Below, piece by piece: positions 46,501-63,680 of a stretch of DNA of 64,000 bases; positions within the stretch are counted from its first letter, which is position 1; every line of letters begins with the position of its first letter. This stretch comes from Phoronis australis (lineage: Eukaryota; Phoronida; Phoronidae), in the NCBI GenBank assembly GCA_002633005.1, contig NMRA01000158.1:713397-777396 (forward strand). The letters are read 5' to 3'. The notes under the pieces were generated by a model. It was not told where the DNA came from, ran no database searches, and worked only from the letters and a program-made list of their open reading frames with translations. Position numbers and translations under genes: made by a program.

Positions 46501-49500
46501 CTGGAGATGATGTTAATGCATTTATCAGTTAATGGAATGAAATGAAATGTCACATATGAAATTAATGAAAATTTCTATGGTAGTACCATGATGTTTAAGA
46601 AACCCTTTCAATGTTAAAACTGAATTAACTTTCATTTTAAAGAGCTAACTTTGATTCAGGCCTCTATTGCTATAAAACTGGACTCAAGTTGTTCCCTAAT
46701 CAAATTAAAGACATTTTCAGTTCCATTTGGTTTAGACTATGCTAAAAAATTCAATGTTTTCACATTGTGTCATTTGATTGGCCAAGCATGATCTCAAGTA
46801 ACTACAAAGTATCAGTTCTTATCAGGCACAGAAATCCCGTTCACCTGAGTAACGAACAAGTGGAGACCAGTGTCCGGTTGCATGAAGCAGTCCTAAATAG
46901 GGACTCAACTATGTTCCCTAAATCTTTCGCAAATTTATTTCGTTCTTTACTCACAGATGTATTTTCCTATCATTTTATCTTTATTATGAGCTCCTCTTTG
47001 ACTAATGACATTTTCTCATAATATAACTAAAACTTGAGCCCTTAATTAAGTCAAATTAATTAGGGACTTAGTCCTTAAATTAGGAGCATTACATTAAAAG
47101 ATCCCTACTTATTTTCAATAATATTGATAATTCAAGGTCTAGTAGACTTCACTCTCGATATAAATTAATGTCGCAAACTGACTTGGTTATCAGACTCAAA
47201 CACCATAAAAAGGACGATCAGCGAATTTACATAAGCCTACAAATATGCAGCAGATTTAGGGAACTTAGCTGAGTCCCTGTTTGGGACTGTTTCATGCAAC
47301 AGGGCACTGGTGTCTGTTTCTTGAAAAATGACTTAAGACTTAAGACAAATTAAGTCTTACACTCCCTCTGGACAAGTACAGAAAAAGGGTTTAGACAAGT
47401 AATTGTGAGCCATCATAGTATAGAAATAAATTGTAGAAATTAGCAGTAACGTGTGCATTCTCCGAAACTGAGATTTAATTATTTTTCGGGAATAGTCCAA
47501 TGGACTAAATATTTGTCTTGTGTATTAAGTCGTTTTTATGAAACAGGCCCCTGTTTTATAGCTCTGAGTGGTCTGAATCAAATGTTGCTTTTCATGTCTG
47601 AAACCGGTTTATAGCAGCTTTAAATGTTGCCCATAGATGATTGTAAGAATGTTGCTTTTCAGGTTGAAAACACAATAAGGTGGCGAACAAAGAAAGATGA
47701 AGAGGGAAATGATGTTCTAGATGAAGATGGTAAACCAGTAAGAGAAAGCAACGCCAGGGTAGTAAAGTGGTCGGATGGAAGGTGAGTGAACTGGTGGACT
47801 TTTTCCGGGAGGGGAGTCCTTTTAAGTTTCTATCTGGAACTCTGTGTCGAACGAAGTCTGTTGTAGAGAGACGTTTATGACAGCGATCCAGATCTGAGGG
47901 TCTCTCTGTGAAGTGTTTGCTGTTTGCATCCTGAGTTCGCTCATCAACGTTTTTTTGTAAATTTTGTTTTTCTATTACCTTGTATCGTCACGAGCCTATG
48001 TTAATTAATAACATATTCAAGAGTAATTAATGTGTTAAGTAAAAGAGTGCATTGATAGCTGGAACAAATTTAGATTGAGTGCCTGTGCATAGTTATACTA
48101 AGTTTCTGAACGCCAGTTCGGAAATTTGGGTTGTTGTGTTAATACTGTGTGTTGTTTCTTTCAGTATGTCGCTACATCTTGGTACTGAAATATTTGACAT
48201 CCATGCCATGAATCTCCAAGGAGACTTCAACCATCTGTTCATTCGGCAAGGCACTGGTTTACAAGGCCAGGCTATTTTCAAGACGAAGCTGACTTTCAGG
48301 TGAATTTCATAGCCTAGATTCGTGTAATGTCATCACTTAACAAATTAATTTGCATTGTGTGCCAATGAGGCATTGCTGTTGAAAAGGGCTTCCTTTGTTA
48401 CGGAGCATTCATTTTGTGAATTTTTTCAGACAGCAGTAAGGAATTGTGAATTACCTGTCAAGTTACCTGCTTGCTAAGAGAGTTCACAGAAATTCCTGTT
48501 AACAATCTTATGAGTAGCTGAGCATTTGCCTCAAAATAATAATCATAACGGAAATGCTAGCATTCTTATCAGCCACGTGATCACTATGCCGGATTAGCAA
48601 CCACTGGCTGTGTTGTAGTCATGTTTTAGTAAGAAGTCACGGTTGTTGCCAGATTTGATACCAGATCATCTAGTCGTTTGAAGTATTAAGCAATAAGCAT
48701 TCATCTGTAAGTTTTTTATGCAGCTGATAATAGGCTGTAACTGCTCTGTCTGATTAGTTGACATACATTGTGATTTTTCAAGACTGGAAAACTGAACTTG
48801 TTTTTTTTCTTGAGAGTAATAATTGTACATTGTCCGACTTTCTAGTTATCTGCAGTGTATTTTCTCTTCAAATTTTGTTTTTGCAAAAATTCCATTTTCG
48901 CCAATAACAAAGGCTTTCATTGCTAATCTCAGTTATGCCGCCGATTTTGTTTGCTCTACTATTCCAATTTGCTTTTCAGGCCACACTCAACAGACTCCTT
49001 TACACATCGAAAAATGACGTTATCGTTAGCTGATAGGTCAACAAAGACGCAAAAAATAAGAATGTTACCGATTTCCGGAATAGATCCTGAAAAGGGCAAG
49101 GAACAGTTAATTAAGGTGATTAAATAGTATTTACATTAACCTAAGAATTTCCATTTATGAATATAAGAAGTGTCAGTTATCACTGACAATTTAGTTGACT
49201 GTAAGATTATATTGGTCCAATGTGGTAGAGTTTTTAGCTGAATTTTACATACAGTAAGGTAACTAACTGTTCATGACAAAATCTTGAGAGAAAATTGTGA
49301 GAAACCTCGAGTTCAGGGTTGATATTCTAAATCTTTGACAACTCACTACCATTAGAATCAAACCACATAACACCCGCTTAATTAATTCATTTGTCCTGAA
49401 CATGTTCGTAATTTTTAAAACTATAGGGTCACATTTAACAGTTATGACTTGTGCTTTTAAAGGGAAAGCAACTGTTTTGGTGTTGCCTTTACAAAAAATA

Positions 49501-52500
49501 TAGATCTTTGGTTATCTTGGAAAGATTTTTTTGCATTGGTATTAGTAGAGAGTGTCATAAGCAGACGGTAAAAGGCCCGCAGTTTGGTTCTGTATTTCCA
49601 GACCTGCGTACCAAACTAAAAAGAAATGCATTGACGAACCTTTACATGTGCTGTGATAATTTCGTAACGAATTTATGTTCCCAGAAAGAGGAAGAAAAAC
49701 TAAGAGCCTCGTTGAGACGTGAAAATCAGCAAAGGCGGATACGCGAGAAGGCTCACTCCAGGGGTCTCAGCGCTTCTTATTTGGAAGATGAAGAGGACGA
49801 TGATGCCATCTCAATTGCTGCAATAAAAAAACAATACAAAGAGGGCGGTCGAGGTTGGTTTTCTTATTCTACGGGATGTCCTGACTGCTTATACCAGTTT
49901 TTTTGTCTGTGGTGAGAAAGAGTAACGTGTGTTGGCAAAGTGAGCAACATTATTCAGACTTGATATTGCACTACAAATATACAAATATCAACATTATTCA
50001 AACTTGATGTTGCATTACGAATATTTCCCGTTTAGTGAGTATCGCAGACAAGAGCTGTTTTCAAATATCAAGCTAGTCTATTGTTAATGCATTCCTAACA
50101 CTCTTGTCCAGTATCACGCACCAACTACCACCTTGGTTCTAAGGGTTACTGTTGAAGTCGGTGATAATTCGACGATTGCTCTGCCCCATGCAATTGATAT
50201 TGTTGGCCCTAAGCGCTAGGCGTACTTTTACTGTTGACAAAGTGCTTTGAAACGGGTTGGGTTTATGAGTGGCAGATGTAGTACAGTGAATTCATGTTGG
50301 CGATTACTACTGTGAATCCATGTTTGTGACAAATATTTTACAATATGAATTCTTATTGGGTTTTTACCTAGTTGTACTCAAGGCTTGGAATTTTCCGCGG
50401 AAACGCGGATTTCCGCTTTTTTCAAATGTTCTGTCCGTGCGTTTTATTATCTTTCCGCGTAAAAAAATCGGATTTGATATAAAATTTTCGTGGCAAATTC
50501 CTTTCTTACCGCGGCGTTGCCGACGACGTTCACCTCGAAAAGCGGAAGTTGCTCTTTATGTTTCGGAGGAACGTAAATTGTCAACATTGCCGGGGCATCT
50601 GGGATAGTGTGGTGGGATTTTCAATGGCATCTCGTGTGATTGTAAACCATGGTGACAAATACTACGGCTCTACAGCCAAAAATGTGTGGACGGACGAGCT
50701 AAGCAGACGCATGCTACTGATGGTGGTAACATTTTTTTTTAATCCCGATTTTTGTCGGCCTAAGGTTCATATCAACTATTTCAAGGCTGGGTAGCGCACA
50801 TAAAAGTTTCCGCGTTTTCTGTCATTGGTCATTCCAAGCGCTGTGTACTGTGCAAATTCATAAAGCTCTCGTTCAATAGGAACTCTTATAGGTGGCTATT
50901 GTATGTGAACTATTGGTGGTAACCATTGTGTAGTGTGAATGTAGAACTATTAGCTGCTGTGATGTGATCACAAATTAATCATACCTTGCCAGTTTGTGCA
51001 TTGTGTCTTTGTTAGCTCGACTTTTACTGTGCGTACATACCCACATGCATTCAACCTATTTTTCACTTTTTAGAAAAGTCCAATATTTATTCTTCCGACT
51101 CTGATGACATGTCCGGCTCAGACAAAGAAGATTCAAANCGCTTTTTTCAAACGTAAATTGTCAACATTGCCGGGGCATCTGGGATAGTGTGGTGGGATTT
51201 TCAATGGCGTCTCGTGTGATTGTAAACCGTGGTGACAAATACTACGGCTCTACAGCCAAAAATGTGTGAGGGTGGGAGTGGACGGACGAGCTAAGCAGAC
51301 GCATGCTACTGATGGTGGTAACGTTTTTTTTTTAATCCTCCCGATTTTTGTCGGCGTAAGGTTCATATCGACTATTTCAAGGCTGGGTAGCGCACATAAA
51401 AGTTTCCGCGTTTTCTGTCATTGGTCATTCCAAGCGCTGTGTACTGTGCAAATTCATAAAGCTCTCGTTCAATAGGAACTCTTATAGGTGGCTATTGTAT
51501 GTGAACTATTGGTGGTAACCATTGTGTAGTGTGAATGTAGAACTATGAGCTGCTGTGATGTGATCACGAATTAATCATACCTTGCCAGTTTGTGCATTGT
51601 GTCTTTGTTAGCTCGACTTTTACTGTGCGTACATGCCCACATGCATCCAACCTATTTTTCACTTTTTAGAAAAGTCCAATATTTATTCTTCCGACTCTGA
51701 TGACATGTCCGGCTCAGACAAAGAAGATTCAAAGACAAAAAGATTGATGAAAGCAAAGAAGTTGGACAGCGATGACGAAGTAAGTTCCTGTTCAACTATT
51801 TAGTACTCTCCGCTGCTAGTTTTTGGCTATCCGACCAACATGACTGAAGCATTCATGAGTGAAAATAGTTCCTTACTTATAAGTATGGCTTATGGGGGGC
51901 TCACAAACCACGGTTTTCGCACTCAAAAACACGTTTCACGGACATGGCTCACTGCAAACAAAGCACCTAGAAAAATTTATGTTTCCTCTGTGCCATCTGT
52001 CAACAAAGAGCTTTGAGATTACATTTAATTTCAGTTATGTATTTTACTGTAGTTTAGTATCTTTTTGTGTTAAACGACAAATAAAAATTTTTGTTTTCGT
52101 TTTTAATCAAAAACAAAATCTAGGGCCCATTCCAAGAAAACTGACTTAGCCAACTAAAGACAAATCTTAAATTTAAGTCAATTTTAAGATAAAATTTTCA
52201 TGTGTCTTTAGTCCGTTCCAAAATGATCTTAAGTTTGACTGAAGTTTTTGACTTAAGTTCGAATAAGTTACTAGATGTGGAAGTTTGGAAGTCAAAAATG
52301 AACTTAGTTTCTTGGAGCCCCGTGGTTCATTGAAATGTATCCTCAACACTTCATTCATGCCAGTAGTTGAGCGTCGTAGACTCTGTGGCCTAAGTTAAAC
52401 AGGCACTAGGCCCCTGTGGGCAGTGTGTGACCTATATTCCAGTGGATGAGTCTGCTATTGTTTGGTCATGCTGAAACCTTTAGATTTTGTTCATTCGATG

Positions 52501-53324
52501 TGCCAAGATGTAGATGGGCTATTTCCACGTGCCAGTCGATTTTGGTGACCTCAACCTCACAGCAAGAAAATAAAAAAAAATGTTGGGGTTAATTTCAAGA
52601 AGCAAGCTTCAGATTTTGTTCAATGCGGGTGGGGTATTATCAGGCATCAGAGGATTTTGGTGAACTTAGTCTCATTTTCAAGGTCACAGTACGAAAATCA
52701 GGTCGATTTTAATAATTGTACAACACCAGGTGAATGTGTAGTCGCACTGTGACAAATGCTTGAAATTTTGGCGATACTGCTTTAATAAGACAGGTAGTGA
52801 AAAATATTTTCCCCCTTTAGTTGTTTTGATTTTTTACTTCTTACTGAAATTGTTTGGTTGACAATAAATTGTTGATGCATTCTAAAATTTCATACTCCTT
52901 TCATGGTTGTGGTCAAGTATTTCAATTCTTGCATTAGAGAAAAGTGCCAAGAATCCTTTAAAAGTTCATGTTTGCAAAGCACCAATACGGAGCACTCTTC
53001 AACACCTTTTGCATGTGAGCAAGATCTAATTGAAAGTTAAAATTGTTGTTGATGTTGTATAGAATTTTCTTCTGCAATTGCGTGGATGTTAAGGTAGTTT
53101 TTACCGAATTTCAAAGCTAAAATTTCAGGCCAGTTTTCAAATGATCTAGTGTTTTTATCTGTGGTTTTGTCATAACTTTGATAAAGCTTCGTGAATTTTG
53201 ACAACTTTTTCTTGAAAATTATTGTACTTTTACACAGAGATGCTTTTTTTCATTGCAGGATTCTGATCAAGGACCGAAGAAGAAGAAGGCGAGAGTTGTT
53301 AGTGACGATGAGGAAGAAGACTAG
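40523..53324 (+). CDS. LEO1: RNA polymerase-associated protein LEO1 (PAF1 complex subunit)
   Basis: Exons 40523-40565, 42265-42894, 43665-43756, 45018-45175, 45867-45951, 47663-47781, 48165-48299, 48980-49115, 49685-49853, 51670-51779, 53259-53324. They sum to 1743 nt, 580 codons plus stop, and every junction is in phase. LEO1 pairs with PAF1 in the nuclear complex that travels with elongating Pol II and supports histone modification. The start [79 protein letters not shown] and GLSASYLE match animal LEO1 throughout. The conserved core is about residues 275-520. The N-terminal exon is Ser/Pro/Arg/Gly-rich rather than mainly acidic, which is unusual. The C-terminus is Lys-rich then acidic, as in the family. 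Confidence 0.97.
40733..41271. repeat. Direct duplication in LEO1 intron 1, copy 1
   Basis: About 0.54 kb, nearly identical to 41467-41997. It ends at N 41272. Confidence 0.9.
41467..41997. repeat. Direct duplication in LEO1 intron 1, copy 2
   Basis: Second copy. It lacks a few bases present in copy 1 (GATTGTCAG) and has a few substitutions. Between the N and this copy lie about 195 bp found only once. Confidence 0.9.
42265..42894 (+). CDS. LEO1: LEO1 exon 2, Ser/Pro/Arg-rich disordered region
   Basis: Acceptor TTGTTTCAG, donor AACTTG/GTGTGT, phase 1 in and out. It encodes about 210 residues of SASPA, SRSNSPA and KSPSP units, ending in an acidic [14 protein letters not shown]. Two perfect 27-bp copies (42501-42527, 42528-42554) encode NRSRSNSPA twice. 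Confidence 0.93.
43665..43756 (+). CDS. LEO1: LEO1 exon 3
   Basis: Acceptor CTTTTTAG, donor CAAGAG/GTCTGT. It enters in phase 1 and leaves in phase 0. It encodes [20 protein letters not shown], matching the DLFGxADDISS motif of vertebrate LEO1. Confidence 0.92.
43908..44340. mobile_element. MITE-like element, GTGCCCGGTTGCATGAA family, copy A
   Basis: Left end CAGTGCCCAGTTGCATGAAG, right end a decayed inverse (GGGACTGTCGTGACACCAGG). The interior is similar in order and content to 46868-47309, including CAGTCCTAAATAG, TTAAATCTTTTGCG and CAGTCCTTAAATTAGG. About 430 bp, non-coding. Confidence 0.7.
44518..44735. mobile_element. MITE-like element, TACAGTGAAATCTCA ends
   Basis: Left end GTACAGTGAAATCTCATCAG; right end has the inverse, AAGTTGGTGAAATTTCA followed by CTTTACTG. 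About 220 bp in LEO1 intron 3, related to the CAATTTAGGACACA family. Confidence 0.5.
45018..45175 (+). CDS. LEO1: LEO1 exon 4, start of the conserved core
   Basis: Acceptor TTGTTTAG, donor GACAAG/GTATGT. It leaves in phase 2. It encodes an acidic stretch, then [15 protein letters not shown] and [13 protein letters not shown]. Confidence 0.97.
45867..45951 (+). CDS. LEO1: LEO1 exon 5
   Basis: Acceptor TTGTTGTAG, donor TTAAAG/GTGTGT. It enters in phase 2 and leaves in phase 0. It encodes [20 protein letters not shown], then GRARTKLK. Confidence 0.95.
46868..47309. mobile_element. MITE-like element, GTGCCCGGTTGCATGAA family, copy B
   Basis: Left end CAGTGTCCGGTTGCATGAAG and right end CTGTTTCATGCAACAGGGCA form a terminal inverted repeat of about 25 bp. 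It shares most of its interior with 43908-44340 and abuts another element on its right. Confidence 0.8.
47309..47552. mobile_element. MITE-like element, CTGTTTCTTGAAAAA family
   Basis: Left end GTCTGTTTCTTGAAAAATG and right end TTTTTATGAAACAGGCCCC are inverted repeats, with ACTTAAG words just inside both. Non-coding; related to 6247-6479 and 52121-52323. Confidence 0.65.
47663..47781 (+). CDS. LEO1: LEO1 exon 6
   Basis: Acceptor GCTTTTCAG, donor GATGGAAG/GTGAGT. It leaves in phase 2. It encodes [18 protein letters not shown] and [11 protein letters not shown]. Confidence 0.97.
48165..48299 (+). CDS. LEO1: LEO1 exon 7
   Basis: Acceptor TTTCTTTCAG, donor ACTTTCAG/GTGAAT. Phase 2 in and out. 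It encodes [13 protein letters not shown] and [20 protein letters not shown]. Confidence 0.98.
48980..49115 (+). CDS. LEO1: LEO1 exon 8
   Basis: Acceptor GCTTTTCAG, donor ATTAAG/GTGATT. It enters in phase 2 and leaves in phase 0. It encodes [39 protein letters not shown]. Confidence 0.97.
49685..49853 (+). CDS. LEO1: LEO1 exon 9
   Basis: Acceptor TTCCCAG, donor GGTCGAG/GTTGGT. It leaves in phase 1. It encodes [19 protein letters not shown] and [17 protein letters not shown], then [13 protein letters not shown]. Confidence 0.96.
49854..51669. other. LEO1 intron 9 including a duplicated segment
   Basis: Segment 50571-51137 recurs at 51151-51733 across N 51138. Copy 2 lacks about 145 bp that in copy 1 lie between TTTTTTCAA (about 50420) and the shared ACGTAAATTG. 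No coding content beyond the exon 10 copies. Confidence 0.8.
51074..51137 (+). pseudogene. Truncated duplicate of LEO1 exon 10 ending at an N
   Basis: Identical to the start of 51670-51779, with its own acceptor, but it stops at the N at 51138 and the sequence then jumps back into intron. Most likely half of an unmerged haplotype, not a second exon. Confidence 0.85.
51670..51779 (+). CDS. LEO1: LEO1 exon 10
   Basis: Acceptor ACTTTTTAG, donor GACGAA/GTAAGT. It enters in phase 1 and leaves in phase 0. It encodes [20 protein letters not shown], then [15 protein letters not shown] truncated duplicate of its first half lies at 51074-51137. Confidence 0.93.
51780..53258. other. LEO1 intron 10
   Basis: Contains one MITE-like element (52121-52323); otherwise AT-rich with no recognisable content. 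Confidence 0.6.
52121..52323. mobile_element. MITE-like element, GGGCCCATTCCAAG ends
   Basis: Left GGGCCCATTCCAAGAAAACT and right TAGTTTCTTGGAGCCCCG are inverted repeats. The interior carries ACTTAAG and TTTAAGTC words like the copies at 6247 and 47309. Confidence 0.65.
53259..53324 (+). CDS. LEO1: LEO1 terminal coding exon
   Basis: Acceptor TTTCATTGCAG. It encodes [20 protein letters not shown], then Asp and TAG at 53322-53324. The basic then acidic tail is typical of LEO1. Confidence 0.95.
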   Translation, partial: DSDQGPKKKKARVVSDDEEED

Positions 53325-53359
53325 AAGTGATCGTCACGTGATAGAAATCAGCAAAATAT

Positions 53360-53365
53360 TTTATT
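53360..53365 (-). terminator. Candidate KAT5 poly(A) signal inside LEO1 3' UTR
   Basis: TTTATT on the plus strand reads AATAAA on the minus strand. I found no AATAAA or ATTAAA on the minus strand between the KAT5 stop (53917) and here. Confidence 0.4.
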
Positions 53366-53403
53366 TGTAATGCTTTGAGAATGCATGTTGTACAAAAATG
53401 TCT

Positions 53404-53409
53404 AATAAA
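53404..53409 (+). terminator. LEO1 poly(A) signal
   Basis: AATAAA 80 bp after the LEO1 stop, in TCTAATAAACC. A TG/T-rich stretch follows. Confidence 0.8.
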
Positions 53410-53916
53410 CCATGTGTTTTTACCCATTTCTTTTGATTTCAACACTGTATCACATAATAGCTATCATTTCTGGAAAGTGGCATGACAGTAAAGCTTGCGC
53501 AAGTTGGATCTAACTTTACCGGCAGATTTTATCTGCACACTGGACAAAATATGATAGATTTCAAGGACCAAGTGAACAACGATCACGGAACTATGACCAA
53601 GTTGAATAAAGTCCTGATTGAACTTCTCGAGAACCGTTACTTTCAAACAAATAACTCGCAGCTTCACAGCTAAACCACTAAACTTCACTCATAGCCTCAA
53701 TTCACTAAAGAACAACTACAGTCCCTGTTTGCTCTATCATGATTCACATATCTCTGGGACAGATTAACAGCTTCGCTGGTAAACCACAACTTAACCCGCG
53801 ACCTAAATTCAAAAATCTACTGCTCTCCTGAGTTTCTTCCACATATTTACTCTGACAACTCCATGATAGCCTCATATACTGAGTGTATACTGCTGCACTG
53901 AAATCCACACGACTGG

Positions 53917-60626
<6,710 letters not shown>

Positions 60627-60891
60627 CTTGTTTCATAACGAGGAGCACCAGAGACTACTTGGAAACAAGAATAAAAATAATCTGAAGTAAACAACATCAT
60701 AAACAAATTATAAGTATTTAAATATATTTTTTGCAATTTAATTATGGTTAAAATTGTCTTAAATAAAACATTTAATAGTATTAAAAATGTTTTTGTGTTC
60801 TAACTGCAGAACTATAATGGCGACTTCCATCCCCTAAGTTGTTTGTTGTTGTATGCAATCTGTTGCAGCGCTTATCTGAATAGAAACAGTC
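60627..60891. promoter_or_regulatory. Probable bidirectional promoter, KAT5 and POLR3F
   Basis: 265 bp between divergent start codons. No TATA box recognised. The KAT5 start region reads AAAATGGCGGAAGAA, combining a YY1-like AAATGGCGG with an ETS-like GCGGAAG; another ATGGCGAC lies at about 60817. Motif calls are by eye. Confidence 0.6.
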
Positions 60892-60962
60892 ATGGCTACG
60901 AATGAAATAGGTGTTAAGCAGGAACCACCAGAAAGTGTAGACCCAGTTGTACTTGAAATGAG
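60892..60962 (+). CDS. POLR3F: POLR3F exon 1 coding part
   Basis: ATG at 60892 in ATCATGGCT. Donor GAAATGAG/GTAATT, phase 2. The N-terminal residues are poorly conserved across the family, as expected. Confidence 0.88.
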
Positions 60963-63597
60963 GTAATTTATTTTGTCATGAGTGAGTTAAAGTTCGACGA
61001 AATTGAGCTGTAGGCCCTTCAACTGTTGAAGGTACGGCTTCAACTTCGTCCACACACATTGACCATTGTGATTGTCAGTGTCTTGGCAGTATGACACTGA
61101 CGGGACTGACGGTATATTATGTCTTTTTTAATTGTATGTGTGTCCGTTTTTGAACCTGCAAATTAAAAGAACAGCAGTAGCAAGTTCTCTTAACAGAAGA
61201 ATAGCCCTCTATTAACGTACACACTTGATACTGTTGTAATAAAGAAAGTCGGCTGCCTAAGCAGACACACAGGTTCGGGCCTATTAACGCGGTGCAACAG
61301 CAAAGTCCGGAGTATACTCACATTACGTCCGTACAGGATGGCAGCGAACTCCAGAAAGCCCAGACGATCTTGTCACGTGGTCTTGATGGGTGACTCGTCA
61401 CGTGATAGAAGGGTGAAGGCTCTTCTGGCGTTAGATGTCGCACCAGGCCAAGACCAACATTGTTAACAAAAGGACATCACAACATAGAGACGCCACAGCC
61501 GAGACTGACGTCGACATTTACTACAATACCATTATTTTCTGAATCTTATAGTCACGGTGATTCCAAAAATGTATTACTTGTACTGATTGGTCGCTTCTTA
61601 TCCATAATTTTTGAGTTTTTACAAGGCGTTCATTTGCAACGCGGATTTAGTGAGGCAGCCATTTTCAAAAGTGCGACACCTTTCGGAAGGATTGATAACT
61701 AACGGTTAACCTAGAGTGAAGTTGATTCTATGCAGAATGTGTTTCTGTGTTCGCTTATTTTAGCCTGCCAGTGATATCAGTTATGTTATTACCTAATTCC
61801 ACATGTTTGAAACAGTTTTTGCCTTTGAGACAACACATGTCCTCCATAGCACGAGCTGGAATCATGTCCGCAAGTTGTCAAGTGTTTTCGAGGACGACAT
61901 TTGTTTGTGAGAACATGTACTCGGGTGTTTTTTTCTTAAGAATAAGCTTTGAAGAGGCAATCCTTTATAAATGACTATTACTGTTTTTTAATCAGAGTTT
62001 TCCCAGTGTGCCTCGTGGTATCTTCAATATACTAGCCAATTTTGGGGTCTTCTGGTGAACCATCTTAAAGAAGTTGTTACATTATCATAACAAAACTTGG
62101 TTGGAAATGGGTGTGGAATTACATGTGGCCAAGTTATTCCTGTTGGTTACAGTGTTCTCACGCAACCTGTTTTGACACTTCAGTGTCGAGTTTGAATTTT
62201 ACCGTAACGAGCTTGGTTTAATTGCGTTCAGTTTGAAAACTCATGTAAGGAGTTTAAAGTACTAGGAGAATTTAGTTGTTTCTGAAGCAAATTAGGACAT
62301 TTTGGACTATGGCTACAAGCTCAGTGCATTTATTCCGAGACTTAACTAACATGCAATCTCCCCACAGTGTGGACGTGGACTTTTGAACACGTACATGGAG
62401 TTTCTAATTCCAGTCAATAATTTTCTCTAGTGGAGAACACTAGGTTATAGGATTGGATTGAAGTTAATCGTTAAGTGAAGGATGAAAGGACTTGAAAAAG
62501 GACATATTTTGTTGACAGGTAAGTTGCTGGTTGTTGTGTTTTTTGTTATATTTTTGTTCAGAAGTTATCTCCTGGAAATAACCTTCAGTTCGCAATTTCC
62601 ACAGGGTTCTACTGACCAATCTTATGCCCGTCGTATAGGTTGGTGGACCAACTGACCCCAAACGTAGTTTCAAGTGTCCGACATATTTATTTGGCCATTC
62701 AATTTCTTGTTTTTCAGAGTTATCGAACTATGCAAAGAATTTCCAAAAGGAATCTCTGACCAGGTGCTACAGAATGATATGCCTCAGTTTAACGCCAAAC
62801 AGAGGTTGATGGCCCTTAATAGACTTCTGTCTGCGGTACGCTTTCTAATCATTTAACCATCGCTTATGTGATTATGAACATATAATTGTCAACATTGACC
62901 TTGTTACAAATGGAGGAAAATGTCGTTTGTGCAATGGATTGTGGGATCATTTGAATGGCACAGAATATTCAGTCATCTGGTGTTGGGGTGGCTGGATATC
63001 TCATGTCGATCAACAGGTGTACTTCACGTTACTGTTGTGAATTCAAGATTAGATTTTTAACTTTATACAAAAACTGTCATTAATTGGGTCCTGTGGCCTA
63101 CTCTTTTTCAATGAAATTTACCAAAATAGGAATTTACATTTGTAGAAAAACACTGGTGTCAATAAATTGATCAAAGATGAAATTTCAAAAGCACTGTTAC
63201 GTATCCAGCTCTTTATTTTTTCATCAAAACAAAGTCCTACTTCAATAATCCATCATGCAAAAATGGAAGATATTAAAAACAATTCCTTACTTTGATCATA
63301 GCAATAGCGTGTTAAAATTTCATATGTATTCGATGAACAATTTTTGAGATGTGACGTTACAAAGTTAGCCACATTTGGAAATTTTTCTAAGGTCCTATGT
63401 TACTGCTTTTTGTATGATTGATTTGTGTCTTTTGCACTTGCCATGCGTCTTCTCTTTATATTTGGATATTTGTTACTCTTAAAGAGACTTACATAATTTG
63501 GAATACTGAAATTGTTATTTGTGTTTTAGGGACAAATTGAATTGCTCAAAAATGGAAACCAGTTGCTATATAGACTCAAAGATCCCGAGGCATCCAG
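60892..63597 (+). CDS. POLR3F: RNA polymerase III subunit RPC6 (POLR3F), first three exons
   Basis: Exons 60892-60962, 62718-62835, 63530-63597; the gene runs off the right edge. Start MATNEIGVKQEPPESVDPVV. Exon 2 encodes VIELCKEFPKGISDQVLQND, then MPQFNAKQRLMALNRLLSA; exon 3 encodes GQIELLKNGNQLLYRLKD. These match the first winged helix of RPC39/RPC6, a TFIIE-beta-like subunit that helps Pol III open promoter DNA in the nucleus. Phases: 2 after exon 1, 0 after exon 2, 2 after exon 3. About 85 of the family's roughly 316 residues are present. It is transcribed away from KAT5. Confidence 0.95.
60963..62717. other. POLR3F intron 1
   Basis: The 80-codon and 75-codon frames at 61460 and 61747 show no recognisable protein. 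CACGTGA words occur at about 61373 and 61399. No repeat family recognised. Confidence 0.5.
62718..62835 (+). CDS. POLR3F: POLR3F exon 2
   Basis: Acceptor TGTTTTTCAG, donor TCTGCG/GTACGC. It enters in phase 2 and leaves in phase 0. Strong match to the IIELCxxFPxGIxDQV block of RPC6. Confidence 0.97.
63530..63597 (+). CDS. POLR3F: POLR3F exon 3
   Basis: Acceptor GTGTTTTAG, donor GCATCCAG/GTAATG. It leaves in phase 2. It encodes GQIELLKNGNQLLYRLKD, then PEAS. Confidence 0.96.
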
Positions 63598-63680
63598 GTA
63601 ATGGAGTGGTAGTAAACACTACATACTGAGTTGGGGAAATTTCTGACAAGCAAATGCAGCGTGTTTATTGTAATTTTTAT

